Source: Salinimicrobium sp035607535 (GTDB lineage Bacteria > Bacteroidota > Bacteroidia > Flavobacteriales > Flavobacteriaceae). Taken from it: a stretch of 64,000 nucleotides of DNA. The notes beneath the pieces are model-generated. The model was not told where the DNA came from. It searched no databases and saw only the letters and a program-made list of their open reading frames with translations. Shown piece after piece: positions 23,011-32,187 of the stretch (the first letter of the stretch is position 1; each line of letters starts with the position of its first letter). The position numbers and the translations under genes are program-made. The stretch covers positions 1 through 64,000 of the forward strand of contig NZ_JAYDZX010000014.1 of assembly GCF_035607535.1 (NCBI RefSeq). Reading direction: 5' to 3'.

Positions 23011-24849
23011 CTAGTCCTTTTTGGGTTGAATAGCTACGGCAGGGGTGATGGTGTCCTGCTGTTTTTCGGGCAAAGGCAACTGTTGCTGTGGCTGCACAGT
23101 ATCCTGTGCAGGAAGATTCTCTATTTCTTCCTGCCTTAAAAGTGGTTGCGGCTCTGCCGCTTTATTAGTCGCGGCAGGTATTGTATCTGCAGGTCGCTCC
23201 TGCAGGTCTTTTTCTTTTAAGCGACTTTTATTATTCAGTAGCGGCCTGTCCCGCTTTTCCTTATCAAAGAAACTGCCCTCTTCTTCAGGTAAGGGAATTC
23301 CCTCTATGAGTACCGGTTCATAGTCGGGGTCATCTTCAAAGAGATCATCTACCGAGTTGAGCCGCTCTTCCCCACGCCAGTTGAAACCTTTTAAAGTCCT
23401 GTCACTTTCCGGCAGCTGACTTTCAGGATAAAGTATTCCATCGATCTGGTTGTAATAGTAAATGTCCACAACCTGCTGCTCCTCCATAAAAATACTTATG
23501 GAGCTGGACAAGGTCTTGTTGATCCCAATAAGATCTCCGCCATCGTTCCTCATATAATAGAGGGTTTCGGTATTTTTTACCAGGTCTACCTGTTGGAGGT
23601 CGTTATCTTTGAACTTCCCGTACATCTGCAGACCTTTTAGCTGATTGTATCCTCCAACACTATCTTTCTGTATCATAAAGGCATTGTCATATACCTTAAG
23701 AGAATCCAGCTCTTCGGTTTCTACATTGTTGAGGAGGTGGATAGTATCGCCGGTAAGCTGGTTATTTTCCGACCATAGTACCGGCCGACCCAGCATTTGT
23801 GTAAGTCCCGTAGCTTCGCGCACATGGATAGAATCACTTTTACCGCTCATGTTACTTTTGAACAGGCGCACGTCATAAAATCCGCGGATCACCCTGTCAT
23901 CCGGCTTACCCGTAACCATGAGGGTATCGGCATGGATGTAGATCGAATCCTGTTCCTGTACACTTACAGCCACAGCACGTTTGGTAATAAATACCGAATC
24001 TTTCTCCCGGAACACTTCAGCATAATGTCCACGAATTATACTCCGATTGATGGTATCTGTGACTTTAATATTATTAGTTGCCGAAGCAAAATTCGTATTC
24101 CGGTTGAAGTAAAGACTATCCCCCTCTAAAATGCGGTTTTCGTAATCGATTCTGGAGTTCTTTACGAAATAACCTGTATCTCCACGGGTATCGTAGAATC
24201 CTCGCTCACAGTAAATAGTGGAAGCGTCACTGGTGATGGTGGAGGGGCCGTACATATAGGCATGGCCGGTTTCTGAGTAGAAATCCAGCTGGGTGGATCG
24301 AAGCACGTAATCGGGATTAGTGATCACTACTTCAGAAGTGAAGGAGTATTTTTCATCTTCTAGAAAATAACGGCCAATCCGGCTCTTTAATACACTCGCC
24401 GTATCTCTTATTGTGCCGCCACTGCGATAATATGCCTGTTGTTTGGTACGGTCAAAAAAGAGGGTGTCGGTCTGGAGACTGGATTGCGGGTTTCTCATGA
24501 AGACATTTCCGCTGGCAAATGCAAAACGGGTATTTCCGTTATATTCAGCATACTGGCTGGTCATGGTGATGGTATCTCCCTGCTCCATACGCACATTTCC
24601 GTAAGCCTTAAAAAAGTTTTCTTCGGCATAGTGAATGGCCTGGTCGCACCAAACCTCGATCCCCTGGTGAATAAAATGCACCTGTTCATTGATCTTGGTT
24701 AAAATAAGTGCGCCGGGATATTTTTGGTCATCACGTGAAAAGCGTTCACTTTCATAGCGTATCTTCCTTTCCTCCTGGGCGTAAGCAGAAGTGCCCCAAA
24801 AAAAGAGGATCGAAAAAAGACAAAAAATGGGAACGTACTTCACCGACAA
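23011..24849 (-). CDS. OstA/LptA-like periplasmic protein
   Basis: A 612-residue exported protein. Residues 1-25 form a signal peptide ending near SAYAQ. About residues 30-450 are beta-rich OstA repeats of the kind that build the LPS-transport bridge (LptA/LptD N-terminal jelly-roll), with several D-T-x-F-x-x-x-T-x strand patterns. The C-terminal 130 residues are low-complexity (Glu, Pro, Gln and Lys rich). In Bacteroidota such OstA-like proteins are thought to work in LPS or lipo-oligosaccharide export. The gene starts a two-gene unit with the class III aminotransferase. Confidence 0.78.
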   Translation of the reverse strand: MSVKYVPIFCLFSILFFWGTSAYAQEERKIRYESERFSRDDQKYPGALILTKINEQVHFIHQGIEVWCDQAIHYAEENFFKAYGNVRMEQGDTITMTSQYAEYNGNTRFAFASGNVFMRNPQSSLQTDTLFFDRTKQQAYYRSGGTIRDTASVLKSRIGRYFLEDEKYSFTSEVVITNPDYVLRSTQLDFYSETGHAYMYGPSTITSDASTIYCERGFYDTRGDTGYFVKNSRIDYENRILEGDSLYFNRNTNFASATNNIKVTDTINRSIIRGHYAEVFREKDSVFITKRAVAVSVQEQDSIYIHADTLMVTGKPDDRVIRGFYDVRLFKSNMSGKSDSIHVREATGLTQMLGRPVLWSENNQLTGDTIHLLNNVETEELDSLKVYDNAFMIQKDSVGGYNQLKGLQMYGKFKDNDLQQVDLVKNTETLYYMRNDGGDLIGINKTLSSSISIFMEEQQVVDIYYYNQIDGILYPESQLPESDRTLKGFNWRGEERLNSVDDLFEDDPDYEPVLIEGIPLPEEEGSFFDKEKRDRPLLNNKSRLKEKDLQERPADTIPAATNKAAEPQPLLRQEEIENLPAQDTVQPQQQLPLPEKQQDTITPAVAIQPKKD

Positions 24850-24859
24850 AATTTTCAGT

Positions 24860-24867
24860 CAAAAGTA
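24860..24867 (-). promoter_or_regulatory. Putative -7 element (TACTTTTG)
   Basis: Exact TAnnTTTG on the minus strand, about 10 bases before the OstA-like start. No clear -33 box is seen. Confidence 0.45.
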
Positions 24868-24969
24868 GTGAATTCTGAAGGAAAATGCGGGAAGCCACTA
24901 ATCTTTTAAAGATTGGAACATCAGCATCTTTTATAGTGTGGAAAGTTCCTACAGCTCTTTAGAAAATCT

Positions 24970-26202
24970 CTAAGCCCCGTTTTCCACTACGGGAGATCCA
25001 TTCTCCTTTTTCACCAGGTAGATTACGTAGATAATAAGTCCGCAGGAGATCAGAGAAAGGAGGATCATGACATTCCAGGTAAGGCTGTATCCAAACTTAT
25101 TGATAAGCTGCATTCCGGAGTTATGACCGAAGATATGTCCTATAGAAAAAGCTATGCTATAGAGTGCCATGTAGGAGCCTTGTTTTCCGCCTTCGGCTCT
25201 TTTTAAGGCAAAACTATTTGAAAAAGGAAAAGCAATCATTTCTCCAATGGTCATAAAGATCATGCCCACGAGCAGTATTCCAACCCAGCCGGTTAGATTG
25301 ATAAGAAGAAAACTTATGGCTACAAGCACAGTTCCCGTTATAACGTGGAAAAGCGGAGAGCGGTGTCTTGATTCCAGATATTTGATGAGGGGCATCTCAA
25401 AGAGGAAGATCAGGAAACCGTTCAATCCCAGTAGAACTCCTATCTCGAACTCGCTTAAATAATGGATCCTGGAATAATAGAGAGGCATGGTGGAGAAATA
25501 TTGAAGGAAGATAAATCCAAACAAGATCATAGCTCCTATAAAGATCAAATAAGGCTTATCGCTCATCATTGATTTCGGAATTTTGATCACCTCTTTTGGA
25601 TTTTCAATAGCTTTTTTCGGGTGGAGGAGGTTCAGCAAAAGAAATCCGGCGAGGATACAGGTAATGCCATCTACCCAGAAGAGTCCGCTGTAGCCGGCGC
25701 TTGCAATGATCAAACCGCCTACTGCCGGACCTGCAGAAAAGCCCAGATTAATGGCAAGCCTTATTAGGGTGATCGATCGCGTCCTGTTCTCGGGTTTGCT
25801 GTAGGCATTTATAGCGACAAAAACTGCAGGTCTAAAAGCGTCGGCTACCAACATAACAATAAAGATTCCGGCGCAGATCCCCCAGAAGGAAACCGGGAAC
25901 TGTAAGAAAATAAAGAATACCCCCGATACCAGAAGGCTTAATGCCATGGTTTTGTAATGCCCAATTCGATCTACGAGCTTTCCACCAAGCCAGGACCCGG
26001 CAACAGAGCCCAGACCAAAAAAGGTAAGGATCCAGCCTACATCTTCAAGCGAAAATTCCCTGTTCTCGGTTAAATACAGCGACAAAAAAGGGATTACCAT
26101 GGTTCCGGCCCTGTTGATAAAGGTGATGAAGGCCAGGAGCCATACCTCCCGTCTCAGGTCTTTAAAAGAACCAACATAAGCCCGAAATAATCTTTGTAAC
26201 AT
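24970..26202 (-). CDS. MFS transporter
   Basis: A 410-residue major facilitator protein with twelve predicted membrane segments. The motif A region between TM2 and TM3 reads GSWLGGKLVDRIGHYKTMAL. The sequence resembles drug-efflux type MFS members (MDR-like), and the substrate is unknown. The first half is well conserved, and the central loop contains a typical basic stretch (HPKKAIENPKEVIKIPKS). It is transcribed alone. The 223-base gap behind it contains a G/A-rich stretch and a variant of the recurrent near-palindrome at 26362-26382. Confidence 0.88.
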   Translation of the reverse strand: MLQRLFRAYVGSFKDLRREVWLLAFITFINRAGTMVIPFLSLYLTENREFSLEDVGWILTFFGLGSVAGSWLGGKLVDRIGHYKTMALSLLVSGVFFIFLQFPVSFWGICAGIFIVMLVADAFRPAVFVAINAYSKPENRTRSITLIRLAINLGFSAGPAVGGLIIASAGYSGLFWVDGITCILAGFLLLNLLHPKKAIENPKEVIKIPKSMMSDKPYLIFIGAMILFGFIFLQYFSTMPLYYSRIHYLSEFEIGVLLGLNGFLIFLFEMPLIKYLESRHRSPLFHVITGTVLVAISFLLINLTGWVGILLVGMIFMTIGEMIAFPFSNSFALKRAEGGKQGSYMALYSIAFSIGHIFGHNSGMQLINKFGYSLTWNVMILLSLISCGLIIYVIYLVKKENGSPVVENGA

Positions 26203-26425
26203 TTACTGAAGTAAAGGCCCGAAATTAAGTTAAATACTAGTCCGTTTTACCGGAATTATTCAAAATTTTTCGTGAAAAATCTCTCATGCAGGAGCTGATG
26301 CTGAGGAGTTCCAGGGTCCCGGAATTTTCTCCGGAAGGATGGAGGACGGGGAGGCAGGGGACCCAAAAATGATATTTTAACCAATGATTCTAGTAAAAGG
26401 CTGCATTCAAGAATAGCCGTTAAAG

Positions 26426-26908
26426 CTAAGTGAGAAAAATGGGTATAAAAATCACGAGCAACACCACAAGAAGTGTTTCCCAATAGTAATCACTAATGTA
26501 TAACCCGATCAAAAGAAGCAGGGGGTTATTTGTAGTTGAATTAATGTAGCCACTGTTGGAAGAGCCATTGTAGGTTATTCTAAGTCCATCTTCATCATGC
26601 AAGGACCATTTTGAATTCCAGGTATTACAGTATTTCCATTGATAAGTTTCTTCCCCTAACCTAACTGTAGCTTTGGTCATCCAGCTGCCATATCTTATTT
26701 CCCCGATCCTATTTTCAGATCCATCCAATATTTCAGTGCATTGCTCAAAAAAGCCTGAAGTTCGGAAGGAATATTTCTTATTATTTAATGCCGCAGTTGA
26801 GGTTCTGGAAAAAGATCTCTTTCTCAGTTCTCCTATTTGTTGTGTTTCATTATAAATTCTATAAACGTTAGAAAAGAATTTCTTTTTCCACCTTAACTTT
26901 AATTGCAT
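26426..26908 (-). CDS. Hypothetical protein, LURP-like barrel with C-terminal membrane segment
   Basis: A 160-residue protein of unknown function. The first 130 residues are rich in aromatic and basic residues with alternating strand patterns (for example WKKKFFSNVYRIYNETQQIG), resembling tubby/LURP-one barrels, but I would not assign the family firmly. Residues about 143-158 form a hydrophobic helix (LLVVLLVIFIPIFL). There is no signal peptide. It is an orphan between the MFS gene and the serine hydrolase gene, in a stretch that is more AT-rich than the flanking housekeeping genes. Confidence 0.6.
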   Translation of the reverse strand: MQLKLRWKKKFFSNVYRIYNETQQIGELRKRSFSRTSTAALNNKKYSFRTSGFFEQCTEILDGSENRIGEIRYGSWMTKATVRLGEETYQWKYCNTWNSKWSLHDEDGLRITYNGSSNSGYINSTTNNPLLLLIGLYISDYYWETLLVVLLVIFIPIFLT

Positions 26909-27077
26909 AACTCCTTTATATAACAGCGCTAAATTAAATTTTATAAATAAGTCTTCAGGGTTGTCACATTTACCTTAGGTATTTCCAAATAGGAAGCGAA
27001 GAACGTTTAATCAATTTTTCAAAAGAATTGTGAGCCATGAAGTCTATTCACTTGACCGGAATTGAGATCAACCATAA

Positions 27078-28112
27078 TTATTTTCTTTTCCTGATAATCT
27101 TCACAATTCTATCATACATAATTTCGGACAGACTCCAGTTATAGCCGTCAAAATCTGTAGTGTTGGTGAATTGAATGACCACCGTGTCTATGTCTTGATG
27201 ATATTTTGCAATACTTTGATATCCGGGAATTAACCCGGTATGGTCATAGGCATAAATGGAAGAATAGATCTCTTGTTCCCTGTCTTCGAGTAGGGAACCA
27301 TCATTCAGGGCTCTTATAAATATTCCCACATCTTCTGCGGTTGCCACCATGGAATTGTAGTCGGTTGTTTTAATGTCTTCTTCGACACCAACATAGTATC
27401 CACTCATTACCTCATCGAGATTGACATCATGAATGGAAGAAAAGGTGTTTTTCAGTCCAAGAGGAGCTAATATCTTTTCCCTGATATATTCAAATTTACT
27501 TTTTCCTGAAACCTTTTCAATTAGCAAGGAAAGCAGCAAATAATTAGTATTGGAGTACTGGTAACTCTCATCAGGTTCAAAATTAGCCGGAAGATCAAAA
27601 ATCCTTTCAAGAGCCTCCTGATTATTTTTAGGAGGATCAATCCAAAAGTCAGGAGTTTCGGTGAGATTTGGAATTCCGCTTCTGTGTTTGACCAGCATTT
27701 CCAGGGTTATTCCATCTGCATTTTTTATTCTTCCCTCCAGCTCAGGAAAATAATCGGCAACAGTCTTTTCCAAAGAGAGCTGTTCTTCATTTACCAGCCT
27801 GGTTATTGCAACTGCCGTGTACAGCTTATCTATACTGGCAATTTTAAATAAAAGATTAGGTTCGACAGGGCTTTTGGTTATCCGGTTATTATGCCCGGCA
27901 GTATAATATGCAGGTTTTTTTCCTTTTTGATCCACATACACGATTATCCCATCAAAGCCATAGTCGGCCGCTTTATTTACCTGTGCCTCAACGGTTTTGG
28001 GTAAGGGGCTTAGACGGGCTTTAAGTATGGGCCATGGAACGAAATACAGGGAGATTAAAGTTCCGGTAAATAGCAACAGGCGAAGAATCCAGGTTCTTTG
28101 TTTCTTTGTCAT
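27078..28112 (-). CDS. Class C beta-lactamase-like serine hydrolase
   Basis: A 344-residue protein with one N-terminal membrane-anchor or signal segment (LLLFTGTLISLYFVPW) followed by a penicillin-binding-protein-type domain. The nucleophile motif SxxK is present as SIDK near residue 92, and YxN as YSNTNYLLL near residue 188. The third motif is less clear (HTGLIPG near residue 293). Such proteins are often peptidases or esterases rather than true beta-lactamases. The protein is likely periplasmic. It is a single-gene unit by position. Confidence 0.83.
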   Translation of the reverse strand: MTKKQRTWILRLLLFTGTLISLYFVPWPILKARLSPLPKTVEAQVNKAADYGFDGIIVYVDQKGKKPAYYTAGHNNRITKSPVEPNLLFKIASIDKLYTAVAITRLVNEEQLSLEKTVADYFPELEGRIKNADGITLEMLVKHRSGIPNLTETPDFWIDPPKNNQEALERIFDLPANFEPDESYQYSNTNYLLLSLLIEKVSGKSKFEYIREKILAPLGLKNTFSSIHDVNLDEVMSGYYVGVEEDIKTTDYNSMVATAEDVGIFIRALNDGSLLEDREQEIYSSIYAYDHTGLIPGYQSIAKYHQDIDTVVIQFTNTTDFDGYNWSLSEIMYDRIVKIIRKRK

Positions 28113-28411
28113 GACAGGTGACCAATTTAAAGATAAGTCTGAAAAAATATAATGCTATTTTGTTAAAGCTTGTCAGCTGAAAACTGCCAATTCAGGAAAC
28201 ATTTTTTTGACTCTGATTTTATCGGTTAGTTTTATCTTCGGATCCATTTTCAGCAAGTCATTCCCGAAGTTACCATTGTCCTTTGTGAAATCCAGTTTTC
28301 ATCATATCTGTGAATTTAATGGTAAATGCATTCTTGCCAGTGCCGGATTCACTCCTCTTCACAGGTTTCCTACGAAAACTTCCTGCAATTTATGAATATC
28401 TATTTTACCTC
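28113..28411. other. Intergenic stretch of 299 bases, no gene found
   Basis: Lies upstream of the serine hydrolase and downstream of the erythromycin-esterase-like gene. I see no promoter match, stem-loop or credible small reading frame. Plus-strand open stretches here have no recognisable product. Confidence 0.5.
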
Positions 28412-29725
28412 TCACGAATCCTGAAGAACAGATAAATTATACTCCGCAGGTGATATTTTTTTCACGAAGATCAAACCATCATAGGATTCTGAATAAATTT
28501 TAGAAATTTTAATCTTATGTAATGGTTTAGGTTGATATCCGCCTCCACCTATAAGTAAATGTTTGTTTTTCTTACCAAAGAATTCTCCTGGTCCCTTTTT
28601 AGCTGCTTTATTTAAATCGATAAAGTAAATTTCCTTGTTAACCTCATTCAATGTATTGGCATAAGTTCTTTTAAATGGTTTCTTGATATGGTAGGTTTTC
28701 CAGTGATTTCCATTCTCTTTATCTACCACATGACCTTTAATCTTTCCTGTCGCAAAGTCAAAGCCTACACTATAATAATCTTCTGAGTAGTGATCCTTTA
28801 AGTGTCGACCCAAATTAATAATATCACTCCCAGCGTAGTACATTCCTTTTTTATTTATGTGCTCATTATGAGCCCAAATAAAAGCTTTTCCGTTCGGTGA
28901 AAGATTTTCCACAATCCATTTTACGTTTTCGAACATTCTTAAGTCTCTAAGTTCAGTGCTTTTGGGATATTCATCCTTTACATAGGATGCGTACCGGGTG
29001 TAACCTATTAAATAATCTAAACTTCTTATTAATGATTTATACTCTTCCCTTTCATTTTTTGAAGTTAATATTTGCTGTTTTAGTTTGGTTAATTTTGGAA
29101 TCTGAAGTTGCCACCAATCGTCGGGATTATTATAGTTGATTTTTTTCTTTGAACAACTATCTACAGTAGATAAGAGGCTTTCATCAATTTCGATTTCACT
29201 GCCATCAATGAACCTTCGAATCTCTTTATTGATGTTTTCGCCATTTTGAATATCCATTCCGTAAAAGCGGATTTGATCTTCTTTGGATTTATCTAAGTTG
29301 AAATTTCTCATCCACTGTAATAGATCTACTACTTCTTTAGAACGCCAGAATCCAATGTTAAAATTGTCAGCTATTGTATTTATGTCGCCATTTCCACCAC
29401 CTATCCATTCATTGATACCAGATTCAGCCTGATATGATTCTTCCATTCTAAAAACTCTTACACCTTGAGTTATGACTAGATGTTTAAAAAATTTTGCCTT
29501 AAGGTGGAAAAATTCCTTTGTATTATGGGAAGCTTCTCCAAAACCAAAAATCTTGGCATTGGAAAATTTAGCAGGAGTATTTTGCCCAAAAACAAGCAGT
29601 TTAGAGTTGGGATTAGCGTCTTCAATAAGAATAGAATTCTTATTTATCCAATCCACTGTTTGCTTTTTTTGAGAATAGCTAACGACGGCCAAAAAAAATA
29701 TGAACAGGGAAATAGTATTTTTCAT
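28412..29725 (-). CDS. Erythromycin esterase-like secreted protein
   Basis: A 437-residue protein with a signal peptide (MKNTISLFIFFLAVVSYSQ) followed by an EreA-type domain. Signatures are FGFGEASHNTKEFFHLKA with the catalytic-pocket Glu and His (about 57-74), RMEESYQAESGINEWIGGG and FIWAHNEHINKKGM (about 282-295). Family members hydrolyse the macrolide lactone or related esters. Bacteroidota homologues are often not resistance enzymes and the natural substrate here is unknown. The gene is AT-rich relative to neighbours, suggesting transfer or relaxed selection. Confidence 0.85.
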   Translation of the reverse strand: MKNTISLFIFFLAVVSYSQKKQTVDWINKNSILIEDANPNSKLLVFGQNTPAKFSNAKIFGFGEASHNTKEFFHLKAKFFKHLVITQGVRVFRMEESYQAESGINEWIGGGNGDINTIADNFNIGFWRSKEVVDLLQWMRNFNLDKSKEDQIRFYGMDIQNGENINKEIRRFIDGSEIEIDESLLSTVDSCSKKKINYNNPDDWWQLQIPKLTKLKQQILTSKNEREEYKSLIRSLDYLIGYTRYASYVKDEYPKSTELRDLRMFENVKWIVENLSPNGKAFIWAHNEHINKKGMYYAGSDIINLGRHLKDHYSEDYYSVGFDFATGKIKGHVVDKENGNHWKTYHIKKPFKRTYANTLNEVNKEIYFIDLNKAAKKGPGEFFGKKNKHLLIGGGGYQPKPLHKIKISKIYSESYDGLIFVKKISPAEYNLSVLQDS

Positions 29726-29865
29726 TACGGAAATGATTTTTTAGGTTATAAACGTTGCACACGGTCTTGGTTAATGCGAGTTGGGGGATGGACGAATAAA
29801 ACTGTCAGGTAAGGTAGTCTAAAATGTCATTTTTGACAGGTAAATTGCAGTTGTGTTATTGATTG

Positions 29866-30549
29866 TTACATACAGGTTTTTATTTCTCTAAGCCTGTAAT
29901 GATGTTCCTGCATTGGAATCAGATCAATTTTATCTTTTTCTACAGATAAAATCTGATATATGTTTCTTTCAGTTGTATCTTCTACTGTCAGGAAAAGAAA
30001 GAAGTTGTTTTTAATTTCTCCGATAAACCAATTTCCAACCAATGGTCTGCTTTGGTCCCAAATTGTTTCTAATATTTTAATCTTTCCATTCCGATCACTA
30101 ATCGGGTGAATATTATTTAGAAATTTTGTTTTGATCGAATCGTTTAGAATTCTCCAGCAATCTCCAACAATTAAATTCTCAATTTTCTCTCTTGTAGAAT
30201 TTATTGGGTAATTTAGATTTAGGGGATGAAATACTGAATTTGTATTTGAAGCAATTTCAATTTCTAATGAATCTGTTTGATATAGTTTATACTTGGTATT
30301 GAGATTAGCAAATTCACTCTTGATAAAACTTTCATTTCGATTAATTCTAATCTGATATGAAGTATCGGATAGGATTTGACTTATTTCACTTTGATCAAAA
30401 TTTATAATTACACCCTCAATATTACTTGAGTACCCTTTGTTTTTATCTATGATTCTGTCATTATAAGACATCCAAATACCTTCTAAATTTTGACCAATTA
30501 TTGATTCTGAAATAGAAAATAAGAAGATTAGAAGTAGAAAATTTCTCAT
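29866..30549 (-). CDS. Hypothetical secreted protein
   Basis: A 227-residue protein with a probable signal peptide (MRNFLLLIFLFSISESIIGQ) and a beta-rich mature part. I do not recognise a family. The base composition resembles the neighbouring erythromycin-esterase-like gene, with which it may have arrived. A copy of the recurrent AAAATGTCATTTTTGA motif lies in the 140-base gap between the two (29819-29837), flanked by short CTGTCA/TGACAG arms. Confidence 0.6.
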   Translation of the reverse strand: MRNFLLLIFLFSISESIIGQNLEGIWMSYNDRIIDKNKGYSSNIEGVIINFDQSEISQILSDTSYQIRINRNESFIKSEFANLNTKYKLYQTDSLEIEIASNTNSVFHPLNLNYPINSTREKIENLIVGDCWRILNDSIKTKFLNNIHPISDRNGKIKILETIWDQSRPLVGNWFIGEIKNNFFLFLTVEDTTERNIYQILSVEKDKIDLIPMQEHHYRLREIKTCM

Positions 30550-30709
30550 AAAAAATTGGATGTAACTCCTTATATCAAAACATAAATACTCGTTTATCTT
30601 TATATACAGAATAAAGACAACTCACTGCAAGATATTGAATAAAATCTTAGTTGAGGAACCAGGCTGGGTTACACCGGGCCTTTGGCATTTCTGAAGGCGT
30701 CCAGAAACA

Positions 30710-31498
30710 TTATGCTTTAGCACTTTCTGCCAGCGGCTTCTGGAATCTGTCCAGTTCCCTTATCTGCTCTTTATAATCTTTGGGGAGTAGGAGGGATTTG
30801 AAGAGGTGGTCTAGTTTTATTTTGCGACCAGTTCTATAAAATTTCAGGGCAGGAGGGATGACCGCATTTCTTTTGAGGTGCAGCAGATTTTTTATCCGCG
30901 GCGGACAAACCATTCCCTGTACCTGTAGCAGATACCAATAGCGAACCGGGCCCAGGTGTTTCCTGTACTGCCGGTAAAGATCTTTGCTGTACCTGCTTTC
31001 TGCAAGATCCTGTTCCATGTGCAATTTCCTTTGGGGCAACCAGTCTTCATAGTTCTTCGGCAGATCTTCTATTCCCATTGCCTGTCCCACCCTGTAAAAC
31101 ACATCAAAAACCTCTTGTTTTTCGTCCCTGCTCAGCTTTTGTTCCAGCAGTTCGTAGGCGCGAATGGAGTAGCCAATCAACATATAAAGCACATCCCGGT
31201 ATGCCCACTCCGGAATTTTACTGCCGCGACTGTTCTCTACACCGGCATGAATGGAATTGATCCTGCCTATAGCGGCTTCAGCTTCGGTCTTTGAAAGGAA
31301 AACGATCTGCCGGGCATAGGCTACCGTTGAAAACAACCTGCCCAGAGGATCGGCAGGAAGTTTTCCGGTAAAATAGAGCCAGTCCACTGCCTTGTTCAAA
31401 GCGAATTCGGCTGATGCTCCGGCAAAGATGAAAAGTATGGTATCACTCTTGCCCCAAATCTTTCGCACAATAGAATTTTCATCTACAAAGTACTCCAT
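30710..31498 (-). CDS. MpaB/rubber-oxygenase family (DUF2236) protein
   Basis: A 262-residue, mainly helical protein of the MpaB/latex-clearing-protein (DUF2236) fold, which in characterised members is a haem b oxygenase. Segments recalling the family are SDTILFIFAGASAEFALN (about 18-35), DPLGRLFSTVAYARQIVF and the following INSIHAGV with a His that can ligate haem. WAYRDVLYMLIGYSIRAYEL continues the core. Catalytic activity and substrate are not known in this phylum. No signal peptide is seen, so a cytoplasmic or membrane-associated location is likely. Confidence 0.72.
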   Translation of the reverse strand: MEYFVDENSIVRKIWGKSDTILFIFAGASAEFALNKAVDWLYFTGKLPADPLGRLFSTVAYARQIVFLSKTEAEAAIGRINSIHAGVENSRGSKIPEWAYRDVLYMLIGYSIRAYELLEQKLSRDEKQEVFDVFYRVGQAMGIEDLPKNYEDWLPQRKLHMEQDLAESRYSKDLYRQYRKHLGPVRYWYLLQVQGMVCPPRIKNLLHLKRNAVIPPALKFYRTGRKIKLDHLFKSLLLPKDYKEQIRELDRFQKPLAESAKA

Positions 31499-31586
31499 CA
31501 GCTTTCCATTTTGTTTTCAGAAATTGTGCAATAATCCCGCCATTGCCCATTGGACATCTTACATTCCGGATAAAGATCTCAAATAT

Positions 31587-31856
31587 CTACAATCCGTACA
31601 TTTCCGCCAGGTCACTCACCCCGAGAGTAAACCAAAAGATTACCAGTGCAAGCACCAGTAACGCTGCAATAGGGATCGAAAAACCGAACTTCCGCTTGAA
31701 AAAGCTTTCTACAGGAGAAAAGTAAAGCAGGGAGAGGACGACATAGACGATCCCGGGGACAGGATGTACAAGGATGAGGTTAAGGATCCCAAGGCAAAAA
31801 ATAATTAGCCCGAGGAAGTTACTCACCACTGCTGTAATACTTATGGAATTCTTCAT
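31587..31856 (-). CDS. Small membrane protein
   Basis: An 89-residue protein beginning MKNSISITAVVSNFLGLIIF, with three predicted membrane helices. An in-frame start 42 bases earlier would run into the preceding gene, so the ATG at 31856 (16 bases behind that stop) is preferred. Function is unknown. It ends the membrane-protein gene set running from 34767 down to here. Confidence 0.65.
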   Translation of the reverse strand: MKNSISITAVVSNFLGLIIFCLGILNLILVHPVPGIVYVVLSLLYFSPVESFFKRKFGFSIPIAALLVLALVIFWFTLGVSDLAEMYGL

Positions 31857-31872
31857 GTTATACGGATAATGA

Positions 31873-32157
31873 TCAGCTACCGGCAAATGGGCTGCCAATG
31901 ATCCCTACTGCCAGTTCTGCCCAAACCAGGAAAAGTATCCCCAGGACAACAGCTGCATAAATAATACGCTTTTCGGTGGTTCTTACTTTTTTGAAGATGA
32001 GATCAATAATGAATGCGGTTCCAAATAGTAGTACTCCCATAATGATAAAGTCCGGTAGCCCCCAGTCAACTTCCGAGGTGAATATCATACCTATGAGAGG
32101 CAGGAGTAAAATAAATGCTGCAGTAAGCAGTAGTGCGCGAAGTCTTGTAATTTTCAT
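31873..32157 (-). CDS. Small membrane protein
   Basis: A 94-residue protein with three hydrophobic segments (LLTAAFILLLPLIGMIF; DFIIMGVLLFGTAFIIDLIF; IIYAAVVLGILFLVWAELAV). It is not recognised beyond a general membrane-protein character. The spacing (30 bases behind the DUF4153 gene stop, 16 bases before the next gene) supports co-transcription. Confidence 0.65.
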   Translation of the reverse strand: MKITRLRALLLTAAFILLLPLIGMIFTSEVDWGLPDFIIMGVLLFGTAFIIDLIFKKVRTTEKRIIYAAVVLGILFLVWAELAVGIIGSPFAGS

Positions 32158-32187
32158 AATGATTGTTTTTAAAGATTAATATAAGGT

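Noticed and set aside
26256..26483. Short minus-strand frame next to the MFS gene
   Set aside because: It overlaps the hypothetical gene at 26426, is Pro/Arg-rich, and runs over a G/A-rich degenerate intergenic stretch.
28412..29725. Acquired macrolide-resistance gene
   Set aside because: It resembles erythromycin esterases, but the signal peptide and chromosomal setting without a mobile element or resistance neighbours do not support a resistance claim.
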